From CAYWXK01 sp964462515 (lineage in GTDB: Bacteria; Planctomycetota; Phycisphaerae; Sedimentisphaerales; Anaerobacaceae), in contig CAYWXK010000010.1 in assembly GCA_964462515.1 (NCBI GenBank), forward strand, positions 1 to 64,000: DNA of 64,000 nt, given 5' to 3'. Made by a program: the position numbers and the translations under genes. Below, piece after piece: positions 57,977 through 64,000 of the stretch. Each line of letters begins with the position of its first letter. Within the stretch, counting starts at the first letter, position 1. Under the pieces are notes generated by a model that was not told the origin of the DNA, searched no databases, and was given only the letters and a program-made list of their open reading frames with translations.

Positions 57977-59011
57977 ATGCGGCTAAAAGCAGGCAGAGCC
58001 CTGATTTTGTTTTCAAGTGTGTTGCTGGCGATAGATTGTTTAGGGCAACCAAAGGCAAGTAAATCGCCACTGGAAGAGCTGCCAACGTATATAAAGCAGG
58101 TAACACATTTTGGAGAAAGGGCGGATTGGTCGCACGATGGCAAGCGGATACTGTTTTTAGAAAAGACATTTGGAGATGCTTATGAGATAGAACTTGCGAC
58201 TGGTATTATCCGGCCAATGACGCACCATTATTTTCACGAGGGCTATACACGGGCGCTATATCTAAGTAATGGCGATATTCTGCTTTCAGGGGCACGGCGG
58301 TTTGATGCAAATGACCCATGGCCGAGTCGAAGCGAGAAGAACGCCGAGCTTTGGGTATTGAAAAAAGAGTTGTCCGGCCCGCCGACACCATTGGGTGAAA
58401 AATGCTCCGAAGGACCAGCGGTCTCACGCAGACAGATGCGAATTGCGTGGACCTGCGGCGGAGCATTCTATATGGCAGACATTGTTTATAAAAATGATAA
58501 GCCGGAACTTGTAAACAGGAAAAAGATTTTAGATAAGAAGGATTTGCCCTTTGAATGCGGTCTTGAGACGCAGAATTTTCGGCCGTCTGATGAAAAGGAG
58601 CTTATATTCAGCGCTTATGAATACCAGGGGACAGAAGTTATGGGCATCAATTTCGAAACCGGCAAGGTAACAAATTATTCGCTGGCGCCGAATCAGTATG
58701 ATGAGCCGGAAGGAATTTTTCCTGATGGCAGATACACGCTCGTTGAATGCGATAAGCACGACCCGAAAGGCTCGCAGCATGTTGACATTTACAGACTGGC
58801 CCTCGATGGCTCCGGCAAGACTGAACGCCTGACGAACTTTGCCGACTATCCGGACTACAAAGCCTCCAATCCCGTAGTCAGTGACGATGGGCGATTTATG
58901 GCATTTCAAATTCCCAAAAAGAGGGACGTAGCAGGCATCGGCAGAGGAATCTTAGTTTTTGATTTTGAAATGTATCGAAGAACAAAAGCCGGCCCTGATG
59001 AGCGAAAATAA
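57977..59011 (+). CDS. Exported TolB/PD40-like beta-propeller protein
   Basis: A 344-residue protein with a signal peptide (about 1-23: LILFSSVLLAIDCLGQ) and PD40-type repeats: ADWSHDGKRILFLEK, RALYLSNGDILLSGARR, QYDEPEGIFPDGRYTLVE, KASNPVVSDDGRFMAFQ. Propellers of this kind bind partners or substrates but have no catalytic site visible here. AAGGAG precedes the ATG. Its function is unknown. Confidence 0.8.
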   Translation: MRLKAGRALILFSSVLLAIDCLGQPKASKSPLEELPTYIKQVTHFGERADWSHDGKRILFLEKTFGDAYEIELATGIIRPMTHHYFHEGYTRALYLSNGDILLSGARRFDANDPWPSRSEKNAELWVLKKELSGPPTPLGEKCSEGPAVSRRQMRIAWTCGGAFYMADIVYKNDKPELVNRKKILDKKDLPFECGLETQNFRPSDEKELIFSAYEYQGTEVMGINFETGKVTNYSLAPNQYDEPEGIFPDGRYTLVECDKHDPKGSQHVDIYRLALDGSGKTERLTNFADYPDYKASNPVVSDDGRFMAFQIPKKRDVAGIGRGILVFDFEMYRRTKAGPDERK

Positions 59012-59119
59012 CGATTGCAATTTAGAGGGATTGGTTTTAGATTAGTGGCGTTTCCAAACTACAACCCTGCAATAAATTGCAGGGCTAAATAATTATTTTA
59101 TGGTGTCCTGGAGCAAGCT

Positions 59120-59710
59120 ATGGCAGAGGTCAGGCCAACACGCGATGAAGCGTTTTCGTTCCTGAAGGAATATAACAAAAACGAAGGGTTGATTAAACAC
59201 GCCTTCGCTGTTGAGGCGGTGATGCGCTACTGCGCCCGCAAGCGGGGCGAAGATGAAGAAAAATGGGGCATTATTGGATTAGTTCACGACCTGGACTATG
59301 AGCAATTTCCGCAGCAGCACTGCCGCAAAACGGAGGAAATTCTTACCTCTCACAACTGGCCGGCTGAATACATAAGGGCTATCCTATCCCACGGCTATGG
59401 ATTATGCACCGATGTTGAACCTAAAAGCGAGATGGAAAAGGTCCTTTACGCTGTTGATGAGCTTGTTGGGCTTGTAGCGGCCACCGCGTTGGTGCGGCCA
59501 AGCAAAAGTGTGATGGATATGGAGGCCAAATCCGTCAAAAAGAAATGGAAGGAGAAATCCTTCGCTGCGGGTGTGAACCGCGATGTAATCGAAAAAGGAG
59601 CGGCGATGTTGGGTGTAGAGCTAACCAGTCTTATCGAAGATGTAATTATGGGAATGCGTGATGTTGCCGACCAAATCGGGTTGAAGGGGAGTCCTGAAGT
59701 ATCAACCTAA
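59120..59710 (+). CDS. HD-domain hydrolase
   Basis: A 196-residue cytoplasmic protein with an HD domain: LIKHAFAVEAVMRYCARK (first metal His), GIIGLVHDLDYEQFP (the His-Asp pair), LSHGYGLCTDVEP and VLYAVDELVGLVAATAL. The combination H...HD...H...D supports metal-dependent phosphohydrolase activity on a nucleotide or similar substrate. GGAG precedes the ATG by 6 bases. It is followed 49 bases later by the PpiC lipoprotein gene. Confidence 0.88.
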   Translation: MAEVRPTRDEAFSFLKEYNKNEGLIKHAFAVEAVMRYCARKRGEDEEKWGIIGLVHDLDYEQFPQQHCRKTEEILTSHNWPAEYIRAILSHGYGLCTDVEPKSEMEKVLYAVDELVGLVAATALVRPSKSVMDMEAKSVKKKWKEKSFAAGVNRDVIEKGAAMLGVELTSLIEDVIMGMRDVADQIGLKGSPEVST

Positions 59711-59759
59711 ACTTTCCAACAACATTAACAGCTTTTCGGTAAAGTAGGAATAAGCTAAA

Positions 59760-60953
59760 ATGAATCAGAAAAAAAGATACAGGAGTTTACAGAGACTTTC
59801 AGCCCTATGCTTTTTTGCTTTATGGTTCGTTACCGGCTGCGGCGACAGCGGCAAGTCGGCCTTGACAGAAAGTGAATTAGCGCGAATTGCTGTCGCAGAA
59901 AAAATAAGGCTTGTGGAAGCTGAAGGCGGGCTTGTGTTGATGGTAGGCGGCGAGGCTGTAAGCAGCGATGAGATTATAAAAGCGCCTGTGGAATTCGGCC
60001 GGAGCTATATATCGCCGCTGGAACATTTTGAACCGGTTGTCAAAACAAGCTCACTTACGCAATTCAAAGAGCGTGCCCGGGGCGAGCTAAAAGCGATTGT
60101 TTTCAACAAAATATCGCAAATGTTGCTTTATCAGGAAGCAAAAAGACAAGCTGGGCCGAATATCGACGAATCTCTGGAAAAGGCGGCAGAAAAGGAAATG
60201 AGAAAATTTATCCTCCGCTTCGGAGCAGATGAGGCCGAAGCCGACCAGGCACTTAAGAAAATGGGAATGGACCGCAAAAAATTCAAAGAACGCCAGAAAA
60301 AACTTATTCTCACACAATCCTATATAGCATCGAAAATGCCAAGGTATCGTCCCCCAACTTACCAGGAGCTGCTGGACCTCTATAACCAGATGAAGGACAA
60401 ATCTTTCTTTAAGCCAGGGATAATACAGTTCCGCCTGATTGATATTGAAGTCGCAAAAGTGGGCATAACAGAACCAAATCAGACTTCGGCGAGTTCAGTC
60501 GAGCCGAACAAGTTGGAGGAAGCCAGGAAGTTAGCCGGCCAGTTAATGAGCCGAATCATAGCCGGAGAAGATTTCGCAGCCCTGGCACAGCAGTTTTCGC
60601 ACGGGCACAGACGTGAATTTGGTGGTTTGTGGCAGCCAATACAGCCGGAATCCCTCGCCTCGCCTTATGATGTTCTTGCGAGCGAGGCAGAAAAAATCCA
60701 GCCAGGTCAAGTTGCAGAACCGATAGAAACACCCGAGCATATTTTTATAATGAAATTAGAAAAAAAACAGCCGGCAGGCTACGAACCATTCCAGAATGTG
60801 CAAACGCAGATTGAGGGCAAGATTTTTAACGACCGCCGCAACGAAGTTATCAATAAACTTAACGCCAAGCTCTTAGAGCAAACCGAACTTGGCCAAACGA
60901 ATGAGTTTGTAGATTTCTGTCTGGAAAGAATCTACCAGATGAGCAACCAATAA
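59760..60953 (+). CDS. PpiC/SurA-like peptidyl-prolyl isomerase lipoprotein
   Basis: A 397-residue lipoprotein: signal sequence and lipobox WFVTGC give the lipidated Cys at about residue 27. The N-terminal part is helical and charged, like SurA/PrsA chaperones, and a parvulin PpiC domain spans about 230-340 (LMSRIIAGEDFAALAQQFSHG, FGGLWQPIQPESL, KIQPGQVAEPIETPEHIFIMKLE). It would help outer-membrane or exported proteins fold in the periplasm. Confidence 0.9.
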   Translation: MNQKKRYRSLQRLSALCFFALWFVTGCGDSGKSALTESELARIAVAEKIRLVEAEGGLVLMVGGEAVSSDEIIKAPVEFGRSYISPLEHFEPVVKTSSLTQFKERARGELKAIVFNKISQMLLYQEAKRQAGPNIDESLEKAAEKEMRKFILRFGADEAEADQALKKMGMDRKKFKERQKKLILTQSYIASKMPRYRPPTYQELLDLYNQMKDKSFFKPGIIQFRLIDIEVAKVGITEPNQTSASSVEPNKLEEARKLAGQLMSRIIAGEDFAALAQQFSHGHRREFGGLWQPIQPESLASPYDVLASEAEKIQPGQVAEPIETPEHIFIMKLEKKQPAGYEPFQNVQTQIEGKIFNDRRNEVINKLNAKLLEQTELGQTNEFVDFCLERIYQMSNQ

Positions 60954-61070
60954 GGGGAGTGGGTGCTAATTATGAATACTTGCAAAGTATTAGAGACGAA
61001 GGTCGTTGCCTTTACAAAAAATATTGTAAATGAACCCAAAGAGCAAGAGTTGATGTGAGAAATCTCGGAT

Positions 61071-61091
61071 TATAATTTGCAGAACGTTCTG
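61071..61091 (+). promoter_or_regulatory. -10 element and palindrome before the response regulator gene
   Basis: TATAAT at 61071-61076 is followed immediately by the perfect 12-bp palindrome CAGAACGTTCTG (61080-61091), about 20 bases before the ATG at 61112. The palindrome covers the expected transcription start and could be an operator. A TTGATG at 61050 is a poorly spaced (15-base) -35. Confidence 0.45.
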
Positions 61092-61111
61092 AAATTTAGT
61101 GGGGTAGAAGT

Positions 61112-61510
61112 ATGGAAAACGCCAAGGTATTAATTGTAGATGATGACCCGGACCTGACCAAAGCACTCAAAGCTACGCTGGAAAGTAAAAATTATATTGT
61201 AATTACCGCATCCAACGGCTCGGAAGGTATGGACAAAATCAGCACTGACAAGCCAGATTTACTCATTCTTGACGTTATGATGGCAACAGCGGAGGATGGA
61301 TTTGAAATGGCCAGAGAGCTGAAAAATGACCCACAGTTCAAAAAAATGCCCATACTTATGCTAACTGCGATAAAAGGTAGAACAGGCATAGATTTTAAAT
61401 CCAGCGCTGGCGACCGAGATTGGCTGCCAGTAGATAGCTTCCTCGATAAGCCCGTAGAGCCACAGGTTTTACTGGCAGAAATAAAAAGACTTTTGTCACC
61501 GAAGACTTGA
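61112..61510 (+). CDS. Single-domain response regulator
   Basis: A 132-residue receiver domain without an output domain: VLIVDDDPDLTKAL (acidic pocket), LLILDVMMAT with phospho-acceptor Asp54, PILMLTAIKG (Thr) and SFLDKPVEP (Lys). The histidine kinase gene starts one base after its stop, so the pair is translationally linked. With no DNA-binding domain it probably acts through protein contacts or a phosphorelay. Confidence 0.95.
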   Translation: MENAKVLIVDDDPDLTKALKATLESKNYIVITASNGSEGMDKISTDKPDLLILDVMMATAEDGFEMARELKNDPQFKKMPILMLTAIKGRTGIDFKSSAGDRDWLPVDSFLDKPVEPQVLLAEIKRLLSPKT

Positions 61511-61511
61511 T

Positions 61512-62891
61512 ATGGAACAAGACCCTCAGAATACCAGACTTATCAAGCGAGCTTACTGGCTGATTAAACTGCGATGGACAGCCATAGCAGGTGTGTGCCT
61601 GGCTACTTTCTTTGCCCATAATATAATGGGGGTATCGGTTGAGGATGTTCCCCTTTATTGTGTGGCAGCAGCGCTTGTTTTAGAAAATATTATTTCATTG
61701 TTGTTGCTTAAACGTATCATCGGGGCAAGTTTTAATAATGCACCTATCAAGAAAATAATCAATTTTCAAATAACGGCCGACCTTGTGGCTTTGACTATTT
61801 TGTTGCATTATTCTGGCGGCATTGAGAATCCCATTATTATTTATTTTGTGTTCCACATGATTATAGCCAGCATTTTGCTTTCAGTCCGAGAAAGCTATCT
61901 GCAGGCTACTTTAGCGGTGTTTTTGATAAGTCTTCTGGCTGTGCTCGAATACAAAGGAATCATACCTCATCACTGTCTGGAAGGTTTTGTCACCTGTAAT
62001 ATGCCTCAGGGTATTTTTTATGTTCTGGGTCACGTTTTTATCCTTGCTACTACATTGTATCTGGTGGTCTATATGACCAGCTCCATCTCCATACAATTAA
62101 GAAACCAGGAAGAAGCTTACAGACAGGCAAATATCCAGCTTCAACAGAAGGACCGCATAAAGGATGAATATGTTCTACAATTGACTCACGACATCAAAGG
62201 GCATCTGGCAGCTATACAAAGTTGCCTTAGCGTTCTTGCTAACGGAATAGCTGGCCCGCTTAGCGAACAACAAGACGACTTTGTTAGCCGTACACATGAC
62301 CGCACCAAAAAACTTACTAAATTTGTAAAGGCCTTATTACGGCTGACAGAAATGCGGCTAAGCGATAAATTTGAAATGGATTTCTTTTCCTTAAAGGATA
62401 CAGTCTCCAGCGCCATCGAATCGGTCAAGACCAAAGCAGAGGACAAAAACATAACTTTAAGTTCCAGCATCGAGCCCACAGTAGATAAGGTGTTTGGTAA
62501 TCAGTTTTCCATTGAAGAAGCGATAACGAATCTGCTGCTTAACTCCATTAAATACACGCCTGCAAATGGAACCGTTCAGGTTCAGGTCAAAGACAATGGC
62601 GAAACAGTTCTTGTGGAGATTTCCGACACAGGGATTGGCATACCCGCAAACGAAATAGATAAGGTTTTCGATGAGTTTTTTAGGGCAAGCAATGCAAGGC
62701 GTGTGGAAAGAGATGGTACAGGTCTGGGACTTTCCATAGCAAAGCAAACTATCCAAAGACATGGTGGCCATATATGGGTAGAAAGCCAGGAAGGCAAATG
62801 GACCAAAATAAGTTTCACGTTGCCCAAATATCCGTTGAGGCAAGCCGAAAAAAATCCAGATTCGGCTAATCAAATCATTAATTTGGATTAA
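61512..62891 (+). CDS. Membrane sensor histidine kinase
   Basis: A 459-residue kinase with about six N-terminal membrane helices (residues about 17-190), a coiled segment (QEEAYRQANIQLQQKDRIK), the HisKA box LQLTHDIKGHLAAIQ with His226, and an ATPase domain (NLLLNSIKYT, DTGIGIP, GTGLGLSI). It is the partner of the receiver gene just upstream. The next gene, acpS, begins 3 bases after its stop, so all three form one operon. The signal sensed is unknown. Confidence 0.95.
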   Translation: MEQDPQNTRLIKRAYWLIKLRWTAIAGVCLATFFAHNIMGVSVEDVPLYCVAAALVLENIISLLLLKRIIGASFNNAPIKKIINFQITADLVALTILLHYSGGIENPIIIYFVFHMIIASILLSVRESYLQATLAVFLISLLAVLEYKGIIPHHCLEGFVTCNMPQGIFYVLGHVFILATTLYLVVYMTSSISIQLRNQEEAYRQANIQLQQKDRIKDEYVLQLTHDIKGHLAAIQSCLSVLANGIAGPLSEQQDDFVSRTHDRTKKLTKFVKALLRLTEMRLSDKFEMDFFSLKDTVSSAIESVKTKAEDKNITLSSSIEPTVDKVFGNQFSIEEAITNLLLNSIKYTPANGTVQVQVKDNGETVLVEISDTGIGIPANEIDKVFDEFFRASNARRVERDGTGLGLSIAKQTIQRHGGHIWVESQEGKWTKISFTLPKYPLRQAEKNPDSANQIINLD

Positions 62892-62894
62892 CAG

Positions 62895-63326
62895 ATGGAA
62901 ATTGTGGCACACGGCATAGACCTTGTTGATTGCCCGCGGATAAAACAAATGATAAAGCGCCACGGCAAACGCTTTCTTAATAAGGTTTTTACAGCCGGTG
63001 AACAGGCCTACGCCAAAGCAAATAGGAATAAGGTAGAAAAATTAGCAGGGCGTTTTGCTGCAAAAGAGGCCGTTCTCAAACTTATGGGCACAGGCTGGCG
63101 AGGCAAAATCGCCTGGACAGATATAGAGATAATAAACGACAGCACCGGCCAGCCTAAAGTTACCCTTGACGGCGAAGTCAAAAAGATTGCCCGCAAGCTC
63201 GGGATTAAGCAGATAAGCGTCAGTATTACGCATACGGCAAATTTCGCGATAGCATCGGCGGTTGCGATGTGCCACAAAGACTCGAAGACACAAAGTAGAC
63301 AAAAAATTCGAAATCCGAATATCTAA
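62895..63326 (+). CDS. acpS: Holo-[acyl-carrier-protein] synthase
   Basis: A 143-residue phosphopantetheinyl transferase that activates acyl-carrier protein. Motifs: HGIDLVDCPRI (metal Asp), FLNKVFTAGEQAYA, RFAAKEAVLKLMGTG with the metal Glu, and ISVSITHTANFAIASAVA. Typical length is about 125; the C-terminal tail (HKDSKTQSRQKIRNPNI) is an Arg/Lys-rich extension running into repeat-like DNA. Its coupling to a two-component system is unusual. Confidence 0.93.
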   Translation: MEIVAHGIDLVDCPRIKQMIKRHGKRFLNKVFTAGEQAYAKANRNKVEKLAGRFAAKEAVLKLMGTGWRGKIAWTDIEIINDSTGQPKVTLDGEVKKIARKLGIKQISVSITHTANFAIASAVAMCHKDSKTQSRQKIRNPNI

Positions 63327-63395
63327 ATCCTAAACAATATCAAATGCTCAAAATTTAAATTTTCAAAACGTTTTGATTTTGGTAATTCGGATTTG

Positions 63396-63431
63396 TCCTT
63401 CGACTTCGCTCAGGATGGTGAGCCTGTCGAA
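63396..63431. repeat. 36-bp dispersed repeat, intergenic copy
   Basis: TCCTTCGACTTCGCTCAGG through GAGCCTGTCGAA is the inverse counterpart of the copy inside nadE (13922-13957), with three differences. It lies in the gap 63327-63579, which also has a CTCCGCC-gtc-GGCGGAG palindrome at 63470-63486 and no gene. Confidence 0.85.
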
Positions 63432-63579
63432 TCATTTAGTATGTTGGATTTAGAATTTCGGATTTCTCCGCCGTCGGCGGAGTAGATTGTCTTCAATTTC
63501 AATCTCCCAAAGCACATAGTGCCCTGCATAGCCTTTAGTAAAGAAAGCGACGTAAAATGCAGGCAGAAGCTTGATTTCT

Positions 63580-63789
63580 CTATTCAATCTTCTGACTCTT
63601 CAGAAAATTGTCAAGCTTCTTTCCCAGGAGGTTCAATGATTCTACGATGGAGGCACCGCAAAGGAATACGGCGCCGATGAGGAATAGTATGAATGCTTCG
63701 CTCTCGTGTATGGCGCTTTGAGCAATTGTCAGAATTCCTGCTCCAGCCAGAAAAGCAACAGTAGCCAATAGGAACAAAAGTATGCGCAT
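63580..63789 (-). CDS. Small two-helix membrane protein
   Basis: A 69-residue protein with two hydrophobic helices (about 3-24: LLFLLATVAFLAGAGILTIA; 32-50: FILFLIGAVFLCGASIV) and a basic amphipathic tail (LLGKKLDNFLKSQKIE). AAAGGAG lies 7 bases upstream of the ATG. It resembles the style of the 50-residue ORF at 29719-29871 only in layout. Function unknown. Confidence 0.7.
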   Translation of the reverse strand: MRILLFLLATVAFLAGAGILTIAQSAIHESEAFILFLIGAVFLCGASIVESLNLLGKKLDNFLKSQKIE

Positions 63790-63852
63790 ATTTTTTCTCC
63801 TTTCATGGAACGTATGAAATGATTCGTCAGGTTTTTATTTTTAATTCTTCTC

Positions 63853-64000
63853 TTATTCTCGAGATAAAGAGGAATTAGCATCTTCCAGCCTCTGTTGTTC
63901 AACAGAACATATAAAATTTTCCATCAGTTCAATTTCGTCATTGTAGTCGTATAATTGGAACTTGCTTCTTCCAGCTTTGTCAAAAAAGATGGGTCTGTAA
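63853..64000 (-). CDS. 3' end of a gene running off the window
   Basis: A minus-strand frame open from the window edge to TAA at 63853-63855 encodes about 48 residues (PIFFDKAGRSKFQLYDYNDE, later EQQRLEDANSSLSRE). The mix of charged and aromatic residues looks like real protein and the small membrane protein follows 63 bases downstream on the same strand. The family cannot be named from this tail. Confidence 0.5.
   Translation of the reverse strand, partial: YRPIFFDKAGRSKFQLYDYNDEIELMENFICSVEQQRLEDANSSLSRE

Noticed and set aside
60972..61058. 28-codon frame between the PpiC gene and the response regulator
   Set aside because: The GGGGAG upstream is 13 or more bases away and the peptide has no feature; it is probably chance.
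1..64000. CRISPR arrays, insertion sequences, integrases, prophage
   Set aside because: No regularly spaced direct repeats, transposase, recombinase or phage structural gene is visible; the repeats are dispersed palindromes.

Overview
The window reads as a chromosomal contig of a planctomycete, most likely of the class Phycisphaerae (inference). Five large secreted proteins or remnants end in the dockerin-like Asp-rich repeat pair (DxDxDGxVDFxDYAxLxxxWL) that is common in that group. There are also the secreted 'WPQFRGPxxDG' PQQ-propeller type, a prepilin-like protein of the DUF1559 style, ThuA-like and six-hairpin proteins, and a dense scatter of small palindromic repeats between and even inside genes. 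No rRNA operon, CRISPR array, integrase, transposase or complete prophage is visible.

Layout. 1-7000: start of a Tat-exported protein, cobO, a large HExxH (M64-like) secreted protein, a PQQ propeller and a six-hairpin-like secreted protein. 7-14.5 kb: central metabolism on the + strand, namely a fused pyruvate dehydrogenase E1 alpha-beta, its E2, an L-fucose isomerase family enzyme and nadE. 14.6-21.5 kb: two exported SagB/nitroreductase-like proteins (one tandem and dockerin-tailed, one fused to a DJ-1/PfpI domain) flank a membrane protein and a B12-binding radical SAM enzyme, followed by a VanZ-like protein. 21.8-24.3 kb: an A+T-rich accessory island with a truncated dockerin gene, a 33-residue membrane protein, a strongly structured non-coding stretch with a possible pseudoknot, a membrane protein and a TIR/nucleoside-deoxyribosyltransferase-like protein with a zinc ribbon. 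24.6-29.4 kb: ThuA-like protein, proB, membrane proteins including a tandem-duplicated zinc-ribbon pair, and tRNA-Leu(CAA).

29.5-38.7 kb is a coherent minus-strand sulfur and Fe-S cluster: an Rrf2/IscR-like regulator with its own palindromic operator, cysK, cysE, nadA, metY, nifU and nifS. It is interrupted between metY and nifU by an A+T-rich, decayed DNA-methyltransferase cassette. 38.8-52.2 kb holds a six-hairpin protein, an entericidin-like lipoprotein, xthA, a Phd/RelE-type toxin-antitoxin pair, a subtilase with VCBS repeats, a DUF4143 ATPase with a palindromic operator, a CPBP protease, two secreted proteins, a GIY-YIG protein and tRNA-Gln(CTG). 52.4-64 kb holds mfd, a prepilin-like protein, a double-thioredoxin protein, a TolB-like propeller, an HD protein, a PpiC/SurA lipoprotein, a response regulator-histidine kinase-acpS operon and small membrane proteins.

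Two structural themes deserve attention. First, at three places a small accessory cassette sits between the 3' end of an intact gene and a diverged second copy of that same 3' end: nifS with a 50-residue membrane ORF, xthA with the toxin-antitoxin pair, and the CPBP protease gene with the DUF4143 ATPase. Second, intergenic palindromic repeats also occur in frame inside protein genes (mfd twice, nadE, and probably the fucose isomerase, six-hairpin and SagB-PfpI genes), comparable to the Rickettsia palindromic elements. All gene functions here are inferred from recognisable motifs; no database search was run.
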